This document shows positions 52,590 through 62,710 of a stretch of DNA of 64,000 nt, one piece after another. The DNA is from Turicibacter sanguinis (GTDB taxonomy: Bacteria > Bacillota_I > Bacilli_A > MOL361 > Turicibacteraceae). Below the pieces are notes generated by a model. The model worked only from the letters and a program-made list of their open reading frames with translations, did no database searches and was not told where the DNA came from. Every line of letters starts with the position of its first letter. Position 1 is the first letter of the stretch. The stretch lies in contig NZ_CP053187.1 in the NCBI RefSeq assembly GCF_013046825.1, positions 2,576,001 through 2,640,000 of the forward strand. The letters run 5' to 3'. Position numbers and translations under genes: made by a program.

Positions 52590-53426
52590 TTATTTTAAAT
52601 CTTTCATAGCAACATGATCCATGTCATCAAATGTGATATTTTCTCCACACATTCCCCAGATGAATGTATAACGGCTTGTTCCAACGCCAGAGTGAATTGA
52701 CCAACTTGGTGAAATAACCGCTTGTTCATTACGTACGACTAAGTGACGTGTTTCTTGTGGCTGTCCCATAAAATGGAACACATTGCTGTTTTCATCTAAA
52801 TCAAAGTAAAAATAAACTTCCATACGACGCTCATGCGTATGACATGGCATCGTATTCCACATATTATTTGGCGCTAAAATGGTCATTCCCATTACTAACT
52901 GACAAGATTGACAAACAGCTGGGTGAACATATTGATTAATCGTACGTTTATTTGATTCAGCATCTGATCCTAAGTGTACTTTATTCGCCTTTTCTAATGT
53001 AATTAAAGTATGAGGATAATGATGGTGAGCCGGTGCACTATTAAAATAAAACTTAGCGGGTTGCTCTTGATTAATTGACTCAAATGTAATCTCTTTAACC
53101 CCTAGCCCAATATATAGTCCATCTTGATAATTTAATTCAAATACTTCGCCATCGATGACAATACGTCCAGATCCCCCAATGTTGATAATTCCACCTTCAC
53201 GACGTTCAAAGAATGAATCAACTCCCATGTCTTTTCCAGCTACTAGTGTTAATTGCTGCTCAACAGGCATGATCCCACCAGCAATGATACGATCGTTGTG
53301 AGAATAAGTTAACTGGACTTCATCCGCAACGAATACCTTTTCAATTAAGAAATGTTCACGTAATTCTTCTGTTGTATAATGTTTTACATCATTTGGATGA
53401 TTTGAATAACGAGTTTCTAATTTCAT
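52590..53426 (-). CDS. kduI: 5-dehydro-4-deoxy-D-glucuronate isomerase
   Basis: A 278-residue cupin-type isomerase acting on the unsaturated uronate produced by pectate lyase/GH105 action (DKI to DKII). The metal site is visible as [16 protein letters not shown] (about 195-210), and the family sequence [18 protein letters not shown] near the end is intact. It sits between the IclR regulator and eda, spaced 24 bases from each. Confidence 0.95.
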   Translation of the reverse strand: MKLETRYSNHPNDVKHYTTEELREHFLIEKVFVADEVQLTYSHNDRIIAGGIMPVEQQLTLVAGKDMGVDSFFERREGGIINIGGSGRIVIDGEVFELNYQDGLYIGLGVKEITFESINQEQPAKFYFNSAPAHHHYPHTLITLEKANKVHLGSDAESNKRTINQYVHPAVCQSCQLVMGMTILAPNNMWNTMPCHTHERRMEVYFYFDLDENSNVFHFMGQPQETRHLVVRNEQAVISPSWSIHSGVGTSRYTFIWGMCGENITFDDMDHVAMKDLK

Positions 53427-53450
53427 TTTTAATTCCCCTTTTTGATAAAA

Positions 53451-54200
53451 TTATCCCTGATAGCCAAGTAGCCTTGATATTTTATAAGCAGCTTCTTTTA
53501 CAAGTTGTGCATCTTGTTCAACATCGTAACCCTCTTTATACAGGCTAACGATTCCGATTGAAGATGACACCACGCCATTATAATCAAAGATTGGTGCAGC
53601 AATCGCCATCGTATGCTCCTCATGTTCACGGCATGAAATTGCATACCCTTTAACTTTAACTTGCTGAAGTTCACTTTTTAAAGCAACCTTAGATGTAATG
53701 GTATGCTCAGTTAAAGGTAGTAATTGTAATTTCCTGATTAATTCCTCATGATGAGGTGAAAACGCTAAAATTGCTTTTCCAATGGCCGTTGAATGTAAAT
53801 AAGTTTCATCCCCAATCTCTGGCGTTGCAATGATTCGCTTAGTTGGCTCATGTTTCAGCGTAAATATTAATTTACCATTATTCTCTTTTGCAATAAAAGC
53901 GGTATGTCCTGTCTGTAAGCTTAATTGTCTTAAGATTGGATTCGCTGAGTTTAAAAGTAATGAAGTCTTCGAATAAGCAATTCCAATGGCGTATGCTTTG
54001 ACACCAATGGCATAAGTTTTTAAACGATGTTCTTTAATATATAGCATGTTTAACTCAACTAATGTTTCTAAAATATCAAAGGCACTTGTTTTTGGCATTT
54101 CAAGGCGTGTTGCTATATCATTTAATGTCAACTCTTCAGAGGATGACGCAATTAATTCAAGTATTTCAATGGTTCGTTTAGCTGTTCGATTTATTTTCAT
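53451..54200 (-). CDS. IclR family transcriptional regulator (KdgR-like)
   Basis: A 249-residue repressor. An amino winged helix (RTAKRTIEILELIASSSEELTLNDIATRLEMPKTSAFDILE) is followed by the IclR effector domain with the typical AIGKAIL and SCREHEEHTMAIAAPIFD stretches. By position inside the galacturonate island it is likely the KDG-responsive regulator of these genes. Candidate TATAACA sites lie at 55084-55153, two genes upstream. It is embedded within the operon, so autoregulation is plausible. Confidence 0.88.
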   Translation of the reverse strand: MKINRTAKRTIEILELIASSSEELTLNDIATRLEMPKTSAFDILETLVELNMLYIKEHRLKTYAIGVKAYAIGIAYSKTSLLLNSANPILRQLSLQTGHTAFIAKENNGKLIFTLKHEPTKRIIATPEIGDETYLHSTAIGKAILAFSPHHEELIRKLQLLPLTEHTITSKVALKSELQQVKVKGYAISCREHEEHTMAIAAPIFDYNGVVSSSIGIVSLYKEGYDVEQDAQLVKEAAYKISRLLGYQG

Positions 54201-54227
54201 AAACTCTCCTACGTCCTTTAATAATAT

Positions 54228-55064
54228 TTAAGACTGAAGGAGCTCCAATAAATACTGTTGACTATAAGAAATATCTTCACCCACGACTCCTTCAAAAATA
54301 ATCGTTGGTTCTTGATCTAATTCTTCTAATTTTGAAAGAAGATATTTATAATCGAGTAATCCTTTTCCTGGTGCTACCTGTCTTATTTGTTGATTTTCGA
54401 CCATAAAATCTTTGGCATGAACAATTCGAATCTTATCATGAAATAATTCAACCATTTCATCAATTAATCGATGTTGATTTTTATAATTCTCATTCGACAA
54501 TAAATTGAATAAGTCAAACGTTACCACGGTATTTGGATGATTCAATTCATCAATTAAACGTTTTAAACGACGTGGAGTTGAAATCACATGTTGATACGCC
54601 GGTTCAATGGCAAGATAAGTATTAGATTCTTTTGCAACCTCTAAAAGTTGTGAAAAAACACGTTTCACTTCTAAAAAAGCTTCTTCACTACCATTTGATT
54701 CATGGAATGTCCACTGATCATCATTATAAGATCCCGTTTCCGTTCCAACTAACGTCGTGTTAAAACAATGAGCTTTTCTTAAATGATTTTTAAAGTTTTC
54801 AACGGAATCTTTTACTTTTTCCTTGTCACTATGAATGGGATTAAAATAGGCTCCAAGCATGGCAACTTCGACATGACTCTCATTTAAAAAGAGACTTAAC
54901 TCCTCAACTAACTCTTCATCTAAAATCTTAGGCATTTGCGTTTGATATTCAATCGCCTTATTTAAAACTAGCTGAATAGAATGAAACCCTTTCTCTACCA
55001 ATGAATCAACTAAATCCTTAGGTGGTAATGTTCCAATATCATGAGCTCGAATTCCTAATTTCAT
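54228..55064 (-). CDS. Sugar phosphate isomerase/epimerase-like protein (AP_endonuc_2 fold)
   Basis: A 278-residue TIM-barrel with metal ligands in the pattern of xylose isomerase-like proteins: GTETGSYN near 94, LAIEPAYQHV near 145, TFDLFNLL near 180 and HAKDF near 215. It probably interconverts a keto-sugar acid or its phosphate. The in-frame GTG at 55076 is part of the GGAGGTG ribosome binding site; the ATG at 55064 is the start. Location between uxaA and the regulator suggests a uronate-pathway epimerase role. Confidence 0.75.
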   Translation of the reverse strand: MKLGIRAHDIGTLPPKDLVDSLVEKGFHSIQLVLNKAIEYQTQMPKILDEELVEELSLFLNESHVEVAMLGAYFNPIHSDKEKVKDSVENFKNHLRKAHCFNTTLVGTETGSYNDDQWTFHESNGSEEAFLEVKRVFSQLLEVAKESNTYLAIEPAYQHVISTPRRLKRLIDELNHPNTVVTFDLFNLLSNENYKNQHRLIDEMVELFHDKIRIVHAKDFMVENQQIRQVAPGKGLLDYKYLLSKLEELDQEPTIIFEGVVGEDISYSQQYLLELLQS

Positions 55065-55083
55065 CGTCTTAATCACCTCCTAT

Positions 55084-55153
55084 TATAACATTTTATAACA
55101 CCTAAATTAATGAAGTTTTAACATATTTAAGTGTCTTTTTATGGATTGTTATA
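55084..55153. promoter_or_regulatory. TATAACA repeat region, candidate operator
   Basis: TATAACA occurs at 55084-55090 and 55094-55100, exactly 10 bp apart, and inverted (TGTTATA) at 55147-55153. This is the only sizeable gap in the distal part of the island and overlaps the ribosome binding region of the epimerase gene and the uxaA stop. It may be an IclR-family operator and internal promoter (TATAAT within it on the - strand). Confidence 0.45.
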
Positions 55154-56636
55154 ATGTTACACCTGATTTCCAAATATCAATTTCACGGTGTCCATTAAAT
55201 TCATTATTTGTCCATTTTCCACTACATACATCGCAAATATAATTAATAAAATCTTCAACGACCTCTTCTGTCGTTGATGCGGTTAACATAGCACCCGCAT
55301 CAAAGTCAATCCAATGTTTTTTCTTATTGGCTAAGTCAGAATTAGTCGCTACTTTTACCGTTGGAATAAATCCACCGAATGGGGTTCCACGCCCAGTCGT
55401 AAATAAGGCTAAATGACATCCGGCACTTCCAAGAGCTGTCACTGCCACTAAGTCATTTCCTGGCCCTTGAAGTAAATTTAAGCCATTATGTTCTAAACGA
55501 TCCGTATATCTCAAAACATCGACCACTTCAGATGTTCCTGCTTTTTGGGTGCATCCTAATGATTTATCTTCAAGTGTGGTAATTCCACCCGCCTTATTTC
55601 CAGGACTTGGATTTTCATAACACACTTGATGGTTTCGTTCATAATACCCTTTAAAATCATTGATTAAATGGACAATTTTATCAAACGTTGCCTCATCTTT
55701 AGCACGATTCATTAAAATCGTTTCAGCTCCAAACATTTCTGGAACCTCCGTTAAAACAGTTGTTCCCCCACTTTTTACTAAATAATCAGAGAAATATCCA
55801 AGTAAAGGATTTGCCGTAATTCCTGAGAATCCATCACTTCCTCCACATTTTAACCCAACACGTAAGTTACGAAGTAAAGAAGTCGCACGATAATCTTGTT
55901 TCATGACCTCATATAACTCATGAAGAATTTTGACACCTGCTTCAATCTCATCTTCAACATCTTGAGCAACTAAGAAGCGTACTCGTTCTTCATCATACTC
56001 ACCCATTGTTTCTTTAAATGTTGAAACTTGATTATTTTCACATCCAAGTCCAAGTACTAAAACTCCACCTGCATTCGGATGTTTAGCAATATTTTGTAAG
56101 ATTTTACGAGTTGTCTCATGGTCATCCCCCATCTGAGAACATCCAAATGGATGGGCATATGAGAATACACCATCAATCGTTAGATTATCAACTTCTTTTA
56201 AGAAACGATCTTTGATAATTTCAGCTGTCTTATTAACGCATCCAACAGTTGGAATAATCCATAATTCATTACGAATTCCAATATCCCAATTTTTACGATG
56301 ATAAACGCGAATTTCACGATCCATTAACAATTTATCAGCACGTTTTGATTTAGGCTGGTACTCATAAGATAAACAATCATTTAAATTCGTTTTCACATTC
56401 TGAGTATGAACATGAGTTCCCACTTCAATGAATTGGGTTGCATGTCCAATCGCAAAACCGTATTTGACAACATCTTGATTTTCTTCAATCTTTTTGATGG
56501 CTAATTTATGTCCTTTTTTGATTTCTTCTTTTACAACGATTGAGTGCTCATCAATCGTTAGTTCGTCACCTGGTTGTAAATTAACCAAGGCAACGACTAC
56601 ATTATCATCTTCATGTAATTTAATAAACGGTCTCAT
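55149..56636 (-). CDS. uxaA: Altronate dehydratase
   Basis: A 495-residue enzyme dehydrating altronate to 2-keto-3-deoxygluconate. An amino SAF domain (about 1-85; INLQPGDE... region) precedes the D-galactarate dehydratase/altronate hydrolase domain with GCSQMGDDHE near 170, GLKCGGSDGFSG near 277 and GNKAGGITTLEDKSLGC near 360. Two adjacent ATG codons are possible; the second fits the GGTGGGG spacing better. Confidence 0.93.
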   Translation of the reverse strand: MRPFIKLHEDDNVVVALVNLQPGDELTIDEHSIVVKEEIKKGHKLAIKKIEENQDVVKYGFAIGHATQFIEVGTHVHTQNVKTNLNDCLSYEYQPKSKRADKLLMDREIRVYHRKNWDIGIRNELWIIPTVGCVNKTAEIIKDRFLKEVDNLTIDGVFSYAHPFGCSQMGDDHETTRKILQNIAKHPNAGGVLVLGLGCENNQVSTFKETMGEYDEERVRFLVAQDVEDEIEAGVKILHELYEVMKQDYRATSLLRNLRVGLKCGGSDGFSGITANPLLGYFSDYLVKSGGTTVLTEVPEMFGAETILMNRAKDEATFDKIVHLINDFKGYYERNHQVCYENPSPGNKAGGITTLEDKSLGCTQKAGTSEVVDVLRYTDRLEHNGLNLLQGPGNDLVAVTALGSAGCHLALFTTGRGTPFGGFIPTVKVATNSDLANKKKHWIDFDAGAMLTASTTEEVVEDFINYICDVCSGKWTNNEFNGHREIDIWKSGVTL

Positions 56637-56649
56637 CATATCCCCACCA

Positions 56650-58107
56650 CTAACAAACTTTTTTTAATGCAGTTTCCATTCCATCACTTAAGATGTCTTC
56701 AACAATCGCTGTTAATTCATCAGTTAAGTTTGGAATCTCATTTAAATTCATTTCCCAATGATCTTCCATTCCTAAAAATTCAGTCACGACATCACGAACC
56801 GTTGCAGTTCCTGCTTCATAACGATTCCAAACATTTCGATAGAATTCTAAGAAATCTGCCTCATCTTGAAGCGCAATGACCTCAGTCCCTCGTTTTCCAC
56901 GGAAGAACACTAATAAACTTGCCAATGAGAATTCAATGTGTGTTGGGAATTTCCCAAAGCGTTCAACATAATCCAATGCTGTGGGTAATAAACGACTTTT
57001 GAATTTTGAAGTTGAATTTAAAGCAATTGACATTAATTCGTGGCGGACACGAGGATTATTAAATCGGTCATAAACTTCTTTGGCAAACTGACGTAACTCA
57101 TCAGCAGTTAAATAGCGTTCCGTTGCCGGAATCATCTCATCTTCTACCGTATGATTTAAGAAAGTTAACATTAAGTCATCGTTCATTGTTTCTCCAACTG
57201 TATCAATCCCATATAAGTAAGAAACAGGAACCATTAACGTATGCAGTCCATTTAAAATACGGACTTTGCGGATTTTGTAAGGTTTAATATCTTTCACAAA
57301 TAAGATATTTAAGTTGGCTTCTGCTCCTTTTAAAACAGAAGAAATACCATTTCGATCCTCAATCACCCATAAATGGAAGACTTCACCTAGTACCATATTT
57401 TTATCTAAATAACCAAATTGGTTTGTAAATTCTTCAATACGTTTAGCAGGATATCCCGGAACAATACGATCAACTAATGTATTGGTGAAGGTATTCGCTT
57501 CGTCTAACCATGTCATAAATCCTTCTTCAAGGTGATGAACTTCTGCTAAACGTTTCACACAACGATGTAACTCGTCTCCATTATTATCAATTAATTCGCA
57601 TGGAACAATGTATAATCCTTTTGTCAGATCTCCATTGAAATGACGATAGCGATGAAGTAAGAAGGCTAACACTTTACCAGGGAATGTTTTAGGTGGTGTT
57701 GCTTCAATCGAATCTGATTCATCTAACACAATTCCGGCTTCAGTTGTGTTTGAAATCATTAATTCTAAGGTTTCAACTTCAGCTAATTGTAAATAAGCTT
57801 CAAAATTCATATATGGATCAATAAATTCACTAATACTATCAATAATTTGTGATTTTGAAACGAATTCATTATTTTGAACCCCTTCTTGAATCACCGTATA
57901 TAATCCATTTTGTTCCGCTAATTCTTTCACACGTCCAAAAGGTTGTGGTTGGACAACGGCAATATTTCCATTATATACTCCAGCGTCATTTAATTCTTGA
58001 ATCATCCAATCGACGAATGCTCTTAAGAAGTTTCCTTCTCCAAATTGAACAATTTTTATCGGTCTTTCTTTTCTATTTGGTAAAATTTCATTATTTAATG
58101 CTTTCAT
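56650..58107 (-). CDS. uxaB: Tagaturonate reductase (altronate oxidoreductase)
   Basis: A 485-residue mannitol-dehydrogenase-like enzyme reducing tagaturonate to altronate with NADH. IVQFGEGNFLRAFVDWMIQ (about 19-37) is the family's nucleotide-binding start; VRILNGLHTLMVPVSYLYG near 280 carries the catalytic region. Position between uxaC and uxaA fixes it as UxaB, not UxuB. The TTG fifteen bases upstream lies before GTGGGGGTC, so the ATG at 58107 is used. Confidence 0.92.
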   Translation of the reverse strand: MKALNNEILPNRKERPIKIVQFGEGNFLRAFVDWMIQELNDAGVYNGNIAVVQPQPFGRVKELAEQNGLYTVIQEGVQNNEFVSKSQIIDSISEFIDPYMNFEAYLQLAEVETLELMISNTTEAGIVLDESDSIEATPPKTFPGKVLAFLLHRYRHFNGDLTKGLYIVPCELIDNNGDELHRCVKRLAEVHHLEEGFMTWLDEANTFTNTLVDRIVPGYPAKRIEEFTNQFGYLDKNMVLGEVFHLWVIEDRNGISSVLKGAEANLNILFVKDIKPYKIRKVRILNGLHTLMVPVSYLYGIDTVGETMNDDLMLTFLNHTVEDEMIPATERYLTADELRQFAKEVYDRFNNPRVRHELMSIALNSTSKFKSRLLPTALDYVERFGKFPTHIEFSLASLLVFFRGKRGTEVIALQDEADFLEFYRNVWNRYEAGTATVRDVVTEFLGMEDHWEMNLNEIPNLTDELTAIVEDILSDGMETALKKVC

Positions 58108-58126
58108 TATTGACCCCCACAAACAA

Positions 58127-59536
58127 TTATTTATCTAAATTAAAGAATGATTTTGCATTGTTATAGCAAATATCTTCTACAATTTGTCCTAAGAACTCTA
58201 CATCATTTGGATATTCCCCATTTTCAACATATTCCCCTAATAATTGACATAATAGACGTCGGAAATATTCATGACGAGGGAATGATAAGAAACTTCTTGA
58301 ATCTGTTAACATCCCAACAAATTTTGCTAATACACCGTTTGCTGCTAACGCGCGCATTTGATCATTCATTCCATCTTTATGATCGTTAAACCACCATCCA
58401 GATCCAAACTGAATTTTACCTGGTGTCACACCATCTTGGAAACATTGCATTAAAGTGACGACTTTATGATTATCGCTTGGATTTAAATCGTAAATAATCG
58501 TTTTTGGTAATGCGCCTTTTAAATTTAAACTATTTAAGAATTTAGATAATTTTTGTGTATCTAAAGAGTTATTGATTGAATCATATCCTGTATCTGGCCC
58601 TAATTTTTCAAGCATTGTCGTATTATTATTACGTTGTGCTCCAATATGAAATTGCATCACCCAACCACGGTTATGGTATTGTTCCCCAAGGAATAAATAA
58701 AGTTGTGTTTTGTATTTCTCAACTTCTTCTTTTGTTAAAGTCGCACCAGACATCGCTTTTTTAAAGATTTCAGCAGCTTCTTCAACTGTTGAATCGGTAA
58801 ATGCTAAAACATCTACCCCGTTATCGCAGGCTTTACATCCACACTCAACGAAGAAATCCATACGCTCTTCTAATGCTTTAAATAAATCAGATAACTCATG
58901 AATGTCATATCCAACTACTTGACTTAACGTTTGAACCCAAGCGGTAAACCAGCTTAATTCAATATTAACCGCTTTATCAGGTCGGAAAGTTGGTAAAATT
59001 TGAGCTTTACAAGTTCCTTCTTCTTTAATTAACTGATGATATTTTAAATCATCACATGGATCATCCGTTGTACAAATGACTTCGACATTCATCATATCGA
59101 TTAATCCACGTACTCGGAAATCTTCCGTTGCTAATAAACGATTACATTCTTCATAAATTTCTTTGGCTGATTTTGCACTCAACGGTGTTTTGATGTTGAA
59201 GTAACGTTGTAATTCTAAATGTGTCCAGTGATAAAGTGGATTTCCAATTAAATATGGCATCGAACTAGCCCATGCGTTAAATTTTTCTTCTCCTGATACC
59301 TCTTTTCCAGTGATAATTGATTCGTTCACGCCAAGAGCACGCATCGCACGCCACTTATAATGATCTCCTCCAAGCCATACTTCTGAAATATTTGAGAATT
59401 TATTATTTTCATAAATTTCTTTTGCACTTAAATGACTATGAAAATCAATAATTGGCATTTTTTTAGCATGTTGGTGATATAAAACTTTAGCCGTTTCATT
59501 TTGAAGTAAGAAATCTTCTGTTAAAAATCCTTTCAT
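58127..59536 (-). CDS. uxaC: Glucuronate/galacturonate isomerase
   Basis: A 469-residue amidohydrolase-superfamily isomerase converting galacturonate to tagaturonate (and glucuronate to fructuronate). PIIDFHSHLSAKEI near residue 29, CTTDDPCDDLKYH near 150 and GWVMQFHIGAQRNNNT near 290 are typical UxaC elements. AAGGATATG-like bases precede the ATG. It is 19 bases from uxaB and seven from the RDD gene. Confidence 0.95.
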   Translation of the reverse strand: MKGFLTEDFLLQNETAKVLYHQHAKKMPIIDFHSHLSAKEIYENNKFSNISEVWLGGDHYKWRAMRALGVNESIITGKEVSGEEKFNAWASSMPYLIGNPLYHWTHLELQRYFNIKTPLSAKSAKEIYEECNRLLATEDFRVRGLIDMMNVEVICTTDDPCDDLKYHQLIKEEGTCKAQILPTFRPDKAVNIELSWFTAWVQTLSQVVGYDIHELSDLFKALEERMDFFVECGCKACDNGVDVLAFTDSTVEEAAEIFKKAMSGATLTKEEVEKYKTQLYLFLGEQYHNRGWVMQFHIGAQRNNNTTMLEKLGPDTGYDSINNSLDTQKLSKFLNSLNLKGALPKTIIYDLNPSDNHKVVTLMQCFQDGVTPGKIQFGSGWWFNDHKDGMNDQMRALAANGVLAKFVGMLTDSRSFLSFPRHEYFRRLLCQLLGEYVENGEYPNDVEFLGQIVEDICYNNAKSFFNLDK

Positions 59537-59542
59537 ATCCTT

Positions 59543-59944
59543 TTATCCCCTTTTTAATTTTAATTCAACTTTCGAGTTTGTAATCACCTCATGCAATCCT
59601 GGTTTTCTTGCAAAAATCGGTAAACAAACTAAATAGCAAGAGAAAACTTTTGAGACGTATTCGCGTGTAAACATCGCAAAATAATTTAAATCGGATTCAT
59701 CATTTGTCACGACTTTACAAAAGACCATTGTTTTTCCAATTGTTGTACGTTCTAACCAAAATAATGATTGAAGCGCAATTGGAATTAATACAATGATACA
59801 CAGCTCACTAATCGTTAATAATGTAAATGACTCCTCAAACATCCCATTGAGTTGTCCGGCAAGAAATATTCCGAGTGCAGTTCCTCCAATCAGAACAAAA
59901 ATATCAATAATTTCAGCAATAATTCTCCTTAATAACACCGTCAA
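59543..59944 (-). CDS. RDD family membrane protein
   Basis: A 133-residue protein with three hydrophobic helices. RRIIAEIIDIFVLIGGTALG holds the Arg and Asp of the RDD signature, and RTTIGKTMVFCKVV is the second conserved piece. RDD proteins are poorly understood membrane proteins. The start is uncertain: TTG 59944 and GTG 59938 follow AAGGTGG, while AAGGAG lies inside the frame. It overlaps the GH28 gene by 32 bases, so it is translated with the pectin genes; a role with the transporter is possible. Confidence 0.75.
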   Translation of the reverse strand: MTVLLRRIIAEIIDIFVLIGGTALGIFLAGQLNGMFEESFTLLTISELCIIVLIPIALQSLFWLERTTIGKTMVFCKVVTNDESDLNYFAMFTREYVSKVFSCYLVCLPIFARKPGLHEVITNSKVELKLKRG

Positions 59945-61493
59945 CTACCACCTTTTTAACATTTTGAATTTGCATTGGATCGCCAATCACATTTTCAAAC
60001 GTTACATTTTCTAAATTTACTTCAATTATATTGTTTAAAACCATCCCATTTTGACAATAATTAGGAATATCATCCATCATAGCAGGAACTCCTGGCTCTG
60101 CCTCTGTTGTGAAATGGAAAACACAATCTTTTAAACTTAACCGTTCAATCGCTTTCTCTGGTAAGCCATAAAAATAAGCCGCTGCAATTTCTGAATGACG
60201 ACATTTAATATCTTCAAAACAAAAATCACGGATATCTGGTGTTCGATAATCGACCGGTAAAGTTTCCTTCGTCTTAACATATTCACTATGACCATCTGGA
60301 TCACAGAAATAGAAACAGTTTACCACTAATGGAGTTAGTACCTTCTCCATCTCGATGTGACGGAATGTGACATCTTCAACAATTGCAACCTCTCCACGTC
60401 CACGGCGTGTCTTAATTCGAAGCCCACGATCTGTTTCGTTAAATAAACATTGCTCCACTAGAATATGCTTAACACCTCCAGCCATTTCGCTTCCAATAAC
60501 AACTGCACCATGACCAAAGTTCATACTACAATTTCGAATCGTAATATATTCTGAAGCTCGTTTTAAACGACTTCCTAAATAAATTTTTCCAGATTTGATG
60601 GCAATACAGTCATCCCCAACTGAGAAATGAACCCCAAGAATTAAAACACGATGACAAGATTCAGGATCTAATCCATCCGTATTCGGTGAATCTTTGGGAT
60701 TAATAATTTTTAAATCAATAAACTTCAAATCATCCGAGAATAAGGGATGAACAGTCCAAGAGGGAGAATTTTGTAAGGTAATCCCTTGAACGTTGACATG
60801 ATGAGAATGAATAATTTGAAATAAACGTGGACGCCAAGCCACATTTCTTACCTTTGGAAAGTCCCACCATCCAATAGATCCATTTCCATCTAATACACCT
60901 TCACCAATTAAATTAACATTTGAAACATTAACCCCTTGAATCAATGCTGTAAACGTATCGAGTGGATTCCCTTCCCATGAACCTAAATAATACTCTTCAT
61001 GATTTGAATTTTTGGTATATCCAGGTAATATTGCACCACTTTCAAATGAGGCACTATATAATAAGGTTGCTCCTTTTTCTAATTCTAACGTTAAGTTAGA
61101 TTTTAAGAAAATCGTTTTAGTCACATAAGTCCCTTTTGGAATAAAAACTCGCCCATCATCAGGACAAGACATAATTGCGGCTTGAATAGCTAACGTATCA
61201 TCAGTTATCCCGTCACCTTTAGCATTAAAGTGCTTAACATTTAAACAAATACTTTCTTTTTTTGTATATACCTCTTTTGATAGAGATTCACCTGTTTCTT
61301 CATTGATAATCGTGACCATATACGCAGTACTTGGTTGTAACCGATAAATAGAATAAACATTTTGGACTAAATGCTCATCAATTATTTCATCATTTAATTT
61401 TAAGGTATACGGTTGACTTGATTTAAAACATGATTGATTTTCAAGTTCTAGTGTTAAACTTGAGGATGTTTGTAAAACAATATTAAAGTTCAT
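59913..61493 (-). CDS. Glycoside hydrolase family 28 (polygalacturonase-like), cytoplasmic
   Basis: A 526-residue enzyme predicted to cut galacturonide bonds. An amino beta-domain (about 1-85) is followed by a right-handed beta-helix with FNAKGDGITDDTLAIQ near 85, NTDGLDPES near 268, GDDCIAIKSG near 291, FGHGAVVIGSEM near 320 and RIKTRRGRG near 350, the GH28 catalytic residues. No signal peptide, so it should act on imported oligogalacturonides, like exo-acting members. Its start overlaps the end of the GH105 gene; ATG 61493 or 61496 fit GGTGG. Confidence 0.9.
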   Translation of the reverse strand: MNFNIVLQTSSSLTLELENQSCFKSSQPYTLKLNDEIIDEHLVQNVYSIYRLQPSTAYMVTIINEETGESLSKEVYTKKESICLNVKHFNAKGDGITDDTLAIQAAIMSCPDDGRVFIPKGTYVTKTIFLKSNLTLELEKGATLLYSASFESGAILPGYTKNSNHEEYYLGSWEGNPLDTFTALIQGVNVSNVNLIGEGVLDGNGSIGWWDFPKVRNVAWRPRLFQIIHSHHVNVQGITLQNSPSWTVHPLFSDDLKFIDLKIINPKDSPNTDGLDPESCHRVLILGVHFSVGDDCIAIKSGKIYLGSRLKRASEYITIRNCSMNFGHGAVVIGSEMAGGVKHILVEQCLFNETDRGLRIKTRRGRGEVAIVEDVTFRHIEMEKVLTPLVVNCFYFCDPDGHSEYVKTKETLPVDYRTPDIRDFCFEDIKCRHSEIAAAYFYGLPEKAIERLSLKDCVFHFTTEAEPGVPAMMDDIPNYCQNGMVLNNIIEVNLENVTFENVIGDPMQIQNVKKVVVDGVIKENYC

Positions 61494-62592
61494 CATTTCC
61501 ACCAACCATTAAATATTCTGCATAGGCCATCATCAGTGGTCCAATTCCTTTTGCTTCATCCGGCACCACTTTTTCTGAAATGTAATACTCAAAACTTCCA
61601 TCGCGTACAACACCATTAAAACTTCCAAGTCCCGCTACTTCACAAATTCCACCAATATGATACCCAGCTTCGTCCTCATATCCATACACTTCTAAAATTC
61701 CTTTTAATGATTTAATTGCCTTTTCTTTATATGATTCATCTAAAATATCCAAACGAACCCCTTTTAAAATTGAATAAATCACCATTGCAGTTCCTGAAAC
61801 TTCTAAATAATTTCCTTCACGATCCATCGCATCAATCACTTGATACCATAATCCTGTTTTTTCATCCTGATAAGGTAAAATATCATCGATACTCTCAACA
61901 AACATGTCAATTAATCCCTTATAATATTCAAAAATTGTTTCGCTCATTTTATCGATCGAATCAATTAATGCCATTAATAGCCATCCTTCTGCACGTAGCC
62001 AGTAATTTTTAGACAATCCCGTTTCTTCATCACACCAGAACATTGATTTCGACTCATCCCATGCATGATAATATAATCCGCATTCTTTATTACGGTGTGT
62101 TTTATACACTTCCATGAATTGTTTATAAATATCTTCATACTGTTGTTTTCCATTAAATACCGTTTCATATTCGGTAAAAAACGGTAATGCCATGTACAGC
62201 CCATCTAACCATACTTGATGTGGGTATCGATTTTTATGCCAGAAGTTACCACTATTTGTTCTAGGATGTGTTCTTAATTGATCCATTTGATGTTCGATGG
62301 CTACTTTATATCGCTCATCATTTGTTTTTTCATAAGCAAAGAATAAAACTTTTCCAGCATTTACGTGATCAATGTTATATTCTGATGAATTATACCCTTT
62401 TAAATTCCCCTCTTGATCCACGAATTCATTTAAATAAGCTTGTATATAATCCCAATAAAACTCATCATTTGTTGCGATATATAAGTCTTGTGCTCCCTTT
62501 AAAATGACACCATCTTCATAGCACCAAAATCCCTTATATGGTTTAAACTGATTAATATAAGATTTAAAATATGTTTCTAATTGCTTCAACAT
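61483..62592 (-). CDS. Unsaturated rhamnogalacturonyl hydrolase (GH105-like, YteR type)
   Basis: A 369-residue (alpha/alpha)6-barrel enzyme releasing unsaturated galacturonate from pectin fragments. Typical parts are YNIDHVNAGKVLFFAY near 78, PHQVWLDGLYMALPF near 125 with the catalytic aspartate, and NYWLRAEGWLLMAL near 195. No signal peptide. The product isomerises to DKI, the substrate of KduI. GGAGG supports the ATG at 62592. It precedes and overlaps the GH28 gene by 11 bases. Confidence 0.88.
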   Translation of the reverse strand: MLKQLETYFKSYINQFKPYKGFWCYEDGVILKGAQDLYIATNDEFYWDYIQAYLNEFVDQEGNLKGYNSSEYNIDHVNAGKVLFFAYEKTNDERYKVAIEHQMDQLRTHPRTNSGNFWHKNRYPHQVWLDGLYMALPFFTEYETVFNGKQQYEDIYKQFMEVYKTHRNKECGLYYHAWDESKSMFWCDEETGLSKNYWLRAEGWLLMALIDSIDKMSETIFEYYKGLIDMFVESIDDILPYQDEKTGLWYQVIDAMDREGNYLEVSGTAMVIYSILKGVRLDILDESYKEKAIKSLKGILEVYGYEDEAGYHIGGICEVAGLGSFNGVVRDGSFEYYISEKVVPDEAKGIGPLMMAYAEYLMVGGNDEL

Positions 62593-62666
62593 CCTCACAT
62601 CCTCCAACTTTAGATAACCCTGGTTTGTTTTTTTGTGAAACTTTTCTTTTTATTCTAATAAAAGAT

Positions 62667-62698
62667 AAATAACTAATGACCGAAGTCATTAGTTATTT
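62667..62698 (-). terminator. Intrinsic terminator with UUCG tetraloop after the ABC permeases
   Basis: On the - strand AAATAACTAATGAC-TTCG-GTCATTAGTTATTT, a C(UUCG)G-capped 14-bp stem with a T-rich tail. It lies 13 bases after the permease stop, separating transporter and enzyme genes; partial read-through would set their ratio. Confidence 0.8.
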
Positions 62699-62710
62699 AT
62701 GGTTAATAAA

